Of a DNA stretch of 5,320 nt, positions 1-4,200 are shown in pieces. The DNA lies in NCBI GenBank assembly GCA_002391185.1, contig DGRY01000050.1, positions 1 to 5,320 on the forward strand. The letters are read 5' to 3'. Each line of letters opens with the position of its first letter. Position 1 is the stretch's first letter. The notes below the pieces were generated by a model. That model did not search any database. It was not told the origin of the DNA and saw nothing but the letters and a program-made list of their open reading frames with translations. This DNA comes from Prevotella sp. UBA4376. GTDB lineage: Bacteria; Bacteroidota; Bacteroidia; Bacteroidales; Bacteroidaceae. The position numbers were made by a program, and so were the translations under genes.

Positions 1-60
1 TGATATCCTTTGCGCTTATTGCGCACTGGTGCATCAGCACATAATTTTCCAAGCTTAAGC

Positions 61-186
61 ATGAGAGCCGAACTTGTGAGGGAGGAATATTTATATGAAC
101 CTGATGAGAGCTTGCTCACAAAAAGGTTCAAAGAAATATACCACACGGCTTTGAAGAAGCCCACTCATGCTCAAGCATTTTCTTAA
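61..186 (+). CDS. Doubtful small ORF, 41 codons
   Basis: This plus-strand frame starts with ATG at 61, reads MRAELVREEYLYEP..., is rich in charged residues, and ends with TAA at 184-186. The frame is open back to a TGA at 1-3, so unless a frameshift lies nearby it cannot be the tail of a longer gene entering from the left. There is no ribosome site, signal peptide or family I recognise. It converges on the DGR operon, whose terminator lies 150 bases downstream. It could be a small gene, a degraded 3' end or chance. Confidence 0.25.
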   Translation: MRAELVREEYLYEPDESLLTKRFKEIYHTALKKPTHAQAFS

Positions 187-200
187 AAAACTTATAATGC

Positions 201-227
201 ATTCGTGTGATTCGTGCGATTCGTGTT
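201..227. repeat. Three tandem 9-base units ATTCGTGNN
   Basis: The units ATTCGTGTG, ATTCGTGCG and ATTCGTGTT are contiguous. Short ATTCGTG repeats of this kind are frequent in Bacteroidales intergenic DNA. Three short units with no spacers do not make a CRISPR. Confidence 0.65.
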
Positions 228-300
228 CACTCACCAAACGACTAAACCACTAATTTTGAATATTGAATTTTTGCAACAAGAAACTCAAGCAGGTAATTCT

Positions 301-318
301 CCTCTCCTACCGGAGAGG
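301..318. repeat. Perfect 7-bp hairpin, intergenic
   Basis: CCTCTCC pairs with GGAGAGG across a TACC loop, followed by a related GGGAGAGGCT. This resembles short palindromic intergenic elements seen widely in Bacteroidetes genomes. It lies just beyond the operon terminator, and no U-run follows on either strand. Confidence 0.5.
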
Positions 319-333
319 TCGGGAGAGGCTGCT

Positions 334-362
334 AAAAAAGGAGGCACATCACTGTGCCTCCT
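334..362 (-). terminator. Rho-independent terminator of the DGR operon
   Basis: On the minus strand AGGAGGCACA and TGTGCCTCCT (353-362 and 339-348) form a perfect 10-bp stem with loop GTGA, followed directly by a run of U (plus-strand A run 334-339). This is a textbook intrinsic terminator pointing left. It lies about 240 bases past the TR and would end transcription of the operon inside the window. On the plus strand no U-run follows the stem. Confidence 0.8.
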
Positions 363-374
363 AAATACTTCGCA

Positions 375-392
375 ATGGGCACGCTTGCCCAT
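375..392. repeat. Perfect 7-bp hairpin in the TR trailer
   Basis: ATGGGCA pairs with TGCCCAT across a CGCT loop. It has the same geometry (7-bp stem, 4-base loop) as the two hairpins after the VR and the one at 301-318, and lies just before the terminator in the direction of transcription. Confidence 0.5.
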
Positions 393-470
393 AAAAGAAT
401 ATTTTATTAAATTATTCGATAAAATCAGCGCCTCACGGCGGTATATTTTTTAAGCGCGGAGCGCTCGTTT

Positions 471-532
471 ATCATTTATAACCTTTGAACTTTGAGGTTT
501 GAGTTTTGAACTTTATGATTACATTCAATGTT
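471..532. repeat. Dispersed AT-rich repeat, left copy
   Basis: Shares the string ATTTATAACCTTTGAA, then TTTTGAACTTTATGAT, with the copy at 4132-4179, in the same orientation. This copy carries about 14-15 additional bases (TTTGAGGTTTGAG region) between the two blocks. Similar AT-rich elements are common between genes in Bacteroidales. It lies just beyond the TR trailer hairpin. Confidence 0.6.
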
Positions 533-557
533 CAATATTCAATATTCAATGTTCAAT
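523..557. repeat. Five tandem heptamers RTTCAAT
   Basis: Five uninterrupted 7-base units ATTCAAT/GTTCAAT occupy exactly 35 bases, right next to the hairpin 3' of the TR. On the minus strand the unit reads ATTGAAY. It may be a slippage-prone microsatellite; no function is evident. Confidence 0.75.
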
Positions 558-558
558 A

Positions 559-587
559 GCGAAGCGCCTGCGGCTGCGGCGCTTTGC
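559..587 (-). other. Strong hairpin immediately 3' of the TR
   Basis: GCGAAGCGCC (559-568) pairs with GGCGCTTTGC (578-587), giving 10 pairs with one wobble or mismatch depending on the strand and a 9-base GC-rich loop. It lies 15 bases beyond the TR in the direction of transcription, where DGR RNAs carry the structured spacer used for priming. It is not followed by a U-run, so it is unlikely to be a terminator. Confidence 0.5.
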
Positions 588-602
588 GCACTAAAAGGCT
601 AA

Positions 603-734
603 AACTGCGCGTACGCGGTTCGTGTTCGACTTATTGTTGTTGTTCAAGTTCATATTGCCATCACTGTTGAAGTTGGCGTTGTAAGCGTTGTTCGAACTGT
701 TCTCGCTGGAACTCCAGTAGTTCTCATTGCTTTC
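603..734 (-). repeat. DGR template repeat (TR)
   Basis: This 132-base non-coding copy of the target's 3' end is in the same orientation as the VR. Read in the target frame it contains 16 Asn codons out of 44 (13 AAC, 3 AAT), including AAC AAC AAC AAT at 633-644. AAY codons are the classic DGR design: random change of the two A positions samples many amino acids but never makes a stop. All 20 VR differences fall on its A residues (minus strand). The match also covers the GC-rich 3' block at 603-619. No start codon or ribosome site makes it a gene of its own. Similarity becomes unclear beyond 735; at the other end coding-like similarity (Leu-Ala-Phe against Ile-Ala-Phe) continues to 594. Confidence 0.95.
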
Positions 735-754
735 TGTTATCAGTGTATTCTTTA

Positions 755-910
755 CTAACTATTGCCTTCACGAGGCATCTGCCAGTCGATAACCCATTTC
801 CACAGGAAATCAGCTCTCTTTGTTAAGCCGTAGCCAAACAAACTCTCGCCACATCTTTTCTTATCGTTTAGTCTTTTCTTTGTAATTCTCTTTTCAGTTT
901 TGCAATAAAG
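755..910 (-). other. TR leader region with a doubtful small open frame
   Basis: On the minus strand this stretch links the msl-like gene to the TR. A reading frame stays open for 52 codons between stops, overlapping the msl 3' end in another frame; its later part reads FGYGLTKRADFLWKWV and ends before a TAG at 755-757. It has no ATG near its beginning and no ribosome site, so I do not call a gene. It may be a decayed ORF or simply structured leader RNA. Two perfect small hairpins lie within it: ATTTCC/GGAAAT (796-810, 3-base loop) and TGCCT/AGGCA (763-777, 5-base loop). Confidence 0.3.
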
Positions 911-1332
911 TTAATGGCATCCATTGGTGATGAATTCGATAAGTCATACTCACGCAATTCTCTCAACACCATTTCCTTAACATTGCTACTCCTGTTAGTT
1001 TCACTCACTGGCTGCGTATATTCTTCGGCAGCCACAACAACATCAGTGGATGAGATATCAATACCTTCAAATTCCACAACATCATCTGTGTTTCTTTTTA
1101 TGTTACCATTGTTCTCTTTTATTTTGGTTATTATTTTAGGAAGCTGGCTAATAGGAAAGCCCAACACATATATTGTTCCCAATCGCTTGCGTTGTTTCGT
1201 CTTCACTTTATAACCAGTTATCTTTGCAAGGGCATAAGCTCCTTCGTTATATGCATTATAAAACATGCCGATTTTAATTAAGAAGCAGCTATTGCCCTTT
1301 GCTTGTTCTGCTATTACTTCACTTTCTGTCAT
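868..1332 (-). CDS. MutS-domain-I-like protein, probable DGR accessory (MSL type)
   Basis: This 154-residue protein resembles only the N-terminal mismatch-recognition domain of MutS. Residues 17-44 (FLIKIGMFYNAYNEGAYALA...) match the MutS pattern of a hydrophobic strand, G-x-FY, then a helix; LGFP at 57-60 corresponds to the MutS GVPYH turn, followed by a helix (64-73) and NGNIKR (75-80). The MutS connector, clamp and ATPase domains are absent, against roughly 850 residues for full MutS, so this is not a repair enzyme. The DNA-contacting Phe-x-Glu of MutS reads Phe-Tyr-Asn here (24-26), so the Glu is lost. Residues 81-115 look acidic and low in structure; 116-152 is a charged helix. MutS-like proteins are a recognised minor class of DGR accessory genes. 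A role with TR RNA, cDNA or heteroduplexes is inference. Its start overlaps the end of avd by 14 bases. Confidence 0.75.
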   Translation of the reverse strand: MTESEVIAEQAKGNSCFLIKIGMFYNAYNEGAYALAKITGYKVKTKQRKRLGTIYVLGFPISQLPKIITKIKENNGNIKRNTDDVVEFEGIDISSTDVVVAAEEYTQPVSETNRSSNVKEMVLRELREYDLSNSSPMDAINFIAKLKRELQRKD

Positions 1333-1687
1333 TTCTTTCTGTTTGTTTATCTAATGACTTTTTCCATCCTGTTGCCTGTTTGCCAATCTTTGTGAGAATC
1401 ATTGCAATATGTGAATACTGTGCTGGCGTGATAATTTTTTCTTCAACACACAACCGATACAGCAACATTAACATATGATATTTTGAAAGAAACTTTTCCA
1501 AATACGGGAGCTTATTGTATGAACTATTTATTTCAAATATCAACTCCAGCATATCAAGATTAGCATTCAGCATGCGCTCACCTATGGTGTAGCGATAGAA
1601 TTTTGGATAATTCTGTAATTTATGTACTGTCTCATGTAATAATTTTAAAGTATCTCTATATATAGGTAATTCTTCTGATAACGCCAT
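1319..1687 (-). CDS. avd: DGR accessory variability determinant (Avd-like four-helix protein)
   Basis: This 122-residue protein has the size, composition and sequence pattern of the Avd family of DGR accessory proteins (ribosomal S23-like four-helix bundle). In Bordetella phage BPP-1, Avd is a basic pentamer that binds the reverse transcriptase and template RNA and is essential for retrohoming. Family-like features are LPIYRDTLKLL (7-17), NYPKFYRYTIGERM (26-39), LELIFEINSSYNK (47-59), LPYLEKFLSKY (60-70) and IGKQATGWKKS (101-111), in four amphipathic helices. The tail is strongly charged (KKSLDKQTERNDRK). The ATG is the first in frame and sits after an A-run. Its stop overlaps the start of the next gene by 14 bases, implying translational coupling. 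Its position between VR and TR is the usual DGR arrangement. It contains no reverse transcriptase motif. Confidence 0.85.
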   Translation of the reverse strand: MALSEELPIYRDTLKLLHETVHKLQNYPKFYRYTIGERMLNANLDMLELIFEINSSYNKLPYLEKFLSKYHMLMLLYRLCVEEKIITPAQYSHIAMILTKIGKQATGWKKSLDKQTERNDRK

Positions 1688-1692
1688 TTCGG

Positions 1693-1702
1693 TTTTTTTT
1701 TT
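1693..1702 (-). promoter_or_regulatory. A10 homopolymer in the avd ribosome-loading region
   Basis: Ten consecutive A residues on the minus strand lie 6-15 bases upstream of the avd ATG. There is no Shine-Dalgarno, and A-rich leaders commonly support initiation in Bacteroidetes. A run of this length is also prone to slippage, so its length could vary between cells. Confidence 0.4.
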
Positions 1703-1745
1703 GACCGCCTTACGGCGGTCTTTTATACCAACGCATAAGCGTTGG
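1703..1745 (-). promoter_or_regulatory. Two tandem perfect hairpins downstream of the VR
   Basis: Two inverted repeats lie between the target stop and avd, each with a 7-bp perfect stem and a 4-base loop: CCAACGC/GCGTTGG at 1728-1745, and GACCGCC/GGCGGTC at 1703-1720 (minus-strand loop GTAA). In the Bordetella phage DGR a GC-rich hairpin or cruciform just after the VR stimulates retrohoming. These are placed comparably but about 43 bases from the VR end, further than in that phage. Neither is followed by a U-run on the minus strand (an A-run follows), so they are poor terminators of the target transcript. They could also affect mRNA stability or avd translation. Confidence 0.55.
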
Positions 1746-1776
1746 AAATAGATAAATTGGTAAATTGATAAATAGG

Positions 1777-4101
1777 TCAGAATGCTATAACTGCGCGTAC
1801 GCGGTACGCGTTCGACTTATAGTTGTGGAGCAAGTACATATTGCCACCACTGTAGAAGTCGGCGTAGTAAGCGAGGGTCGAATAACTGCCCTCGCTGGAA
1901 CTCCAGTAGTCCTCATAGCTACCGAAGCTATCGTATTTGCCAGAGCCAACTTTACTGAGCTTACTATTGAGTGTTGCACTCGTACTACCTAAGTTGCGCG
2001 ATATATTATTCCACTGACCACTACTTGGAAGGAACCAGCCACTTGAATTTGAAGGAGCAGTTGCCTGACTTGCGTAAGTGGTCTTGGCAGCATAGCCAGC
2101 AGGGTAAGCTGTACTATTGAGATAAGTAGTGTTGGTGTAACCATCCATATCCTCCCCGTTAGGAATTCCAGACACGTCAGTACCTTCTCTACCCCATTCA
2201 TAATAACCAACTGTACTACCGCTACTGTGCACATTCTTCAATGCCATGGCATAGCCGTGTTTCCAATTAGCATTCGCTTGACGATCTTTAGTTGTTGTTA
2301 CAGGACTATTCGCATTTGTTGTTGCCATAAACACAATTGCTACAGGAGTTTTACCACTTCGTAACGACTCTGATTGGTGACTAAATCCACCATCACTATA
2401 AAGAATGTCGCCCACCTGCAAGGTGTAGGATGTAGAGTTGGATATTGATGTCCTTGAACTTTGTACTGTATAGGTATAAGAACTGTTTGCTGCAACATTA
2501 CACGATTGACTCCAACTATCAGTACCTGTGGCAGAAAAAGAGGTTGCTGTACTTGCCTTTACTACAGCTACATAATTGGTGCCACTTGTAATAGGATATG
2601 GTGTATTGCCAGAAAAACTGCTTGATGCTTTAACATTCTGTGAACTAGAAGTATTCCATCTATAATTAGCATCTATTGATAAACTAAATCCAGTATTAAC
2701 ATTTACACTTTTAGTACCTAAATTTATATATGCTAATCCTACAGCATGATTCATAGTAAAATTAATAGCTCTAGCATCTAATGAGATTGTCCCCTTTGCT
2801 ACTTGAAGATCACTGGAAACAAAACTAGTACTTGTACTTTGATTCGACAGAATTGTCCAGTTACTTATTCCTGTTGCAAAGAAGGTTGGAGCACTAGTTA
2901 TATTTGTCGTAGGAGTTAGCCCATCAGTCTTATATGGATAATATGCAAAAAAGCTATAACCCGCTTCGTAATATAAATTTATGGATGAAGGTATAGTCCA
3001 TTTGCTCCCATTATATGTTATTTTGACATTGCTATGTATAAGATTACCACTGGCATCAGCAACATATAATCCTGCCTCATCACCATTACTGTAATTCTGT
3101 TTAGGAAGGTTTGTTTTTAAACTTGGAAAAACTATGCTACCAATGTTTAGTTTTATAGTTGATGACATAATCACATAGGTAATTGTCGAACCTGCTTCCC
3201 AGCTGGATCCTGTTAAAGGATAACTAAATGTATATGTTCTCTCGCCTTCATTATACACCACTTCTATAAGCTGTTCACTATCGGAGAACTGCTGGGGAAT
3301 CATTGTCATGGCAACGCCTTCGGTGGCTGCGACATCAGAACGGGTGATGCCAGCAAAGCTCCAACCTCCACCAAATGTTAGCTTCCCCGAGTTATACACT
3401 TTCTTTATGCTTATGCTTGTTATGGTGCCAGGCAGTTCATCGCTCTTTTCAAATTTAATTGTTGTTAGCGCATGATTAAAGGTAAGGGGTACACCTGTGC
3501 CTGTTACCGTTAATGCCTGATTGGTGGCTGTTGCTGTGATAAGGTCATGCTGACTGCTGGCATCGTAGGTTATCGTTGGCACTCCAGTTGCTGATGCCGG
3601 CGAGAGGGTGATACCTGCACCTTGATAAGGAGCATAGGCATAAAAATCGAGCACATCGCTGTTCATTGGCCAGAATTGCTTTTCGGCAGTAGCCCATCTA
3701 TTACCCGTTTTCACCACCTCGGCATCATAGATGAAATTTGGTGCCATGCTGGCTATACTTGCAGTCGATGCACGACGGAAAGCCACCACGCCAAAATTAC
3801 TGAGGTTATTCTCCGTATAAAGAGTAACACGTGACGAAGATTTTAACTCGTCAACAACATCAGCTGTTTTTGATACCAACGGATACATATACATTGGTTT
3901 ATCATAATCAGATTCCGCCTTTATTGGCTCCTGTAATCCACTAATGCTATCTGTAACAGCACGAGAGCCATTCTCTGCGCTCTGATCAGAAGTGCAAACC
4001 TTAAAGCAAATCTCCTTGTTGGAAAGAGCCGAATGGTCTGGTTCAAATTCGCTGCATGCGGCAAGGGTCATAGCAGCAAGAAAATATAATATCTTTTTCA
4101 T
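1777..4101 (-). CDS. DGR target: fimbrillin-like lipoprotein with variable C-type-lectin/FISUMP-like C-terminal domain
   Basis: Predicted 774-residue surface lipoprotein whose C-terminus is diversified by the adjacent retroelement. Signal peptide at 1-16 with lipobox LAAC (Cys16); Ser-Arg-Ala at 46-48 resembles an Arg-protease maturation site of type V pilins. Two fimbrillin-like modules follow with matching motifs: FYAYAPYQ (153-160) with FNHALTTI (208-215), and FFAYYPYK (384-391) with MNHAVGLA (450-457). Residues ~555-774 form a C-type-lectin/FISUMP-like domain with VGDILYSDGGF (563-573), GWFLPSSGQW (688-697), YWSSSE (732-737) and terminal RVRAVIAF. Residues 727-771 are encoded by the VR; 16 of them differ from the template (727, 729, 731, 738, 742, 743, 746, 748, 750, 752, 756, 758, 759, 761, 765, 766). 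The second module is far more AT-rich than the first, suggesting a mosaic gene. The function, binding a variable ligand such as a glycan or another cell, is inferred from known DGR targets. The avd-like gene follows 89 bases downstream. Confidence 0.9.
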   Translation of the reverse strand: MKKILYFLAAMTLAACSEFEPDHSALSNKEICFKVCTSDQSAENGSRAVTDSISGLQEPIKAESDYDKPMYMYPLVSKTADVVDELKSSSRVTLYTENNLSNFGVVAFRRASTASIASMAPNFIYDAEVVKTGNRWATAEKQFWPMNSDVLDFYAYAPYQGAGITLSPASATGVPTITYDASSQHDLITATATNQALTVTGTGVPLTFNHALTTIKFEKSDELPGTITSISIKKVYNSGKLTFGGGWSFAGITRSDVAATEGVAMTMIPQQFSDSEQLIEVVYNEGERTYTFSYPLTGSSWEAGSTITYVIMSSTIKLNIGSIVFPSLKTNLPKQNYSNGDEAGLYVADASGNLIHSNVKITYNGSKWTIPSSINLYYEAGYSFFAYYPYKTDGLTPTTNITSAPTFFATGISNWTILSNQSTSTSFVSSDLQVAKGTISLDARAINFTMNHAVGLAYINLGTKSVNVNTGFSLSIDANYRWNTSSSQNVKASSSFSGNTPYPITSGTNYVAVVKASTATSFSATGTDSWSQSCNVAANSSYTYTVQSSRTSISNSTSYTLQVGDILYSDGGFSHQSESLRSGKTPVAIVFMATTNANSPVTTTKDRQANANWKHGYAMALKNVHSSGSTVGYYEWGREGTDVSGIPNGEDMDGYTNTTYLNSTAYPAGYAAKTTYASQATAPSNSSGWFLPSSGQWNNISRNLGSTSATLNSKLSKVGSGKYDSFGSYEDYWSSSEGSYSTLAYYADFYSGGNMYLLHNYKSNAYRVRAVIAF
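1789..1805 (-). other. Putative IMH (initiation of mutagenic homing) core of the VR
   Basis: The last 17 bases of the VR (coding sense) are identical to TR 603-619 and GC-rich, and contain the 10-base perfect palindrome CGCGTACGCG (1794-1803). Beyond them the two copies diverge at bases that are not template A: ATA GCA TTC then stop in the target, TTA GCC TTT with no stop at the TR. In characterised DGRs such a GC-rich block, differing slightly from its TR counterpart, marks the 3' boundary and sets the direction of homing. Assignment is by position and composition. Confidence 0.65.
1789..1923 (-). repeat. DGR variable repeat (VR)
   Basis: This 135-base segment encodes target residues 727-771 and aligns end to end with the template repeat at 603-734. 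All 20 substitutions are at bases that are A in the TR in coding orientation; the other 82 TR positions are unchanged. Of 16 Asn codons in the TR, 13 are changed here (to Tyr, His, Leu, Asp, Thr or Gly). One extra in-frame Tyr codon (1882-1884, residue 740) has no partner in the TR. Its 3' end in coding sense is a GC-rich block identical to the TR, the expected initiation-of-mutagenic-homing site. Confidence 0.95.
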
Positions 4102-4200
4102 TGTCAGTTTGTAGTTTATAGTTTACGGTTTACCATTTATAACCTTTGAATTTTGAACTTTATGATAACATTTTATGTTACTTCCATCTAATGCTTTGCA
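4102..4200 (-). other. Intergenic spacer between the two lipoprotein genes
   Basis: This 99-base AT-rich gap separates the fimbrial lipoprotein stop from the target ATG. It contains the right-hand copy of a dispersed repeat (4132-4179) and a weak 5-bp inverted repeat (AACAT/ATGTT, 4167-4179). I see no exact Bacteroidetes TAnnTTTG -7 box on the minus strand, so I cannot say whether the target has its own promoter or is read from upstream. Confidence 0.5.
4132..4179. repeat. Dispersed AT-rich repeat, right copy
   Basis: Second copy of the element at 471-532, without the internal extra bases, immediately upstream of the target gene. Together the two copies bracket target, avd, msl and TR as direct repeats. 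No inverted ends or transposase are present. Confidence 0.6.

Larger units (their letters stand above)
187..602. other. Gene-free region left of the TR
   Basis: I see no convincing gene here. A 79-codon plus-strand frame (214-453) runs through the terminator hairpin and repeats and has no family resemblance. The region holds, left to right: a 9-base tandem repeat (201-227), a hairpin (301-318), the minus-strand terminator (334-362), a 7-bp hairpin (375-392), small stems (429-440 and 453-465), a dispersed repeat copy (471-532), heptamer repeats (523-557) and the TR trailer hairpin (559-587). Confidence 0.6.
334..867 (-). ncRNA. Probable DGR template RNA region (leader, TR, structured trailer)
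   Basis: The interval from the msl stop to the minus-strand terminator should be present in the transcript that serves as template RNA. In BPP-1, the TR plus flanking RNA, including a spacer 3' of the TR, is needed for the RT-Avd complex to prime cDNA synthesis. Here the trailer starts with a strong hairpin (559-587), followed by smaller stems at 453-465 and 429-440, a 7-bp stem at 375-392, and the terminator hairpin. The 5' end is unknown: the RNA may be processed from the operon mRNA or have its own promoter. Boundaries are inferred. Confidence 0.55.

Noticed and set aside
214..453. Plus-strand 79-codon frame in the gene-free region
   Set aside because: It runs through the operon terminator hairpin and other inverted repeats, has no ribosome site or recognisable family, and is on the wrong strand for the operon.
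201..557. CRISPR-like array from the short tandem repeats
   Set aside because: Units of 7 and 9 bases are contiguous with no unique spacers, and no cas gene is present.
603..735. The copy at 603-734 as an ordinary degenerate duplication or pseudogene fragment of the lipoprotein gene
   Set aside because: Random decay would hit all four bases. Every one of the 20 substitutions is at a template A, the frame is intact, and Asn codons are over-represented, which fits a maintained DGR template.
735..750. Extension of the TR/VR match beyond 735
   Set aside because: A gapped match (GTTATC and GTATT against GCTATC and GTATT) can be forced, but it needs several indels and non-A mismatches, so I ended the repeat at 734.
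914..1213. Plus-strand 99-codon frame with hydrophobic stretches resembling a lipoprotein or membrane protein
   Set aside because: It lies entirely antisense to the MutS-like gene, which has clear family resemblance and is coupled to avd. The hydrophobic look is an antisense artefact.
1319..1687. The 122-residue protein as the missing reverse transcriptase or a fragment of it
   Set aside because: It is all-helical, too short, and lacks any RT active-site motif; it fits Avd instead.
1703..1745. Tandem hairpins as a transcription terminator after the target gene
   Set aside because: On the minus strand the second stem is followed by an A-run, not U, and avd and msl follow in the same direction. 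A plus-strand terminator reading is possible, but no plus-strand gene precedes it.
1765..1992. Plus-strand 75-codon frame over the VR
   Set aside because: Antisense shadow of the target's C-terminus with no family resemblance.
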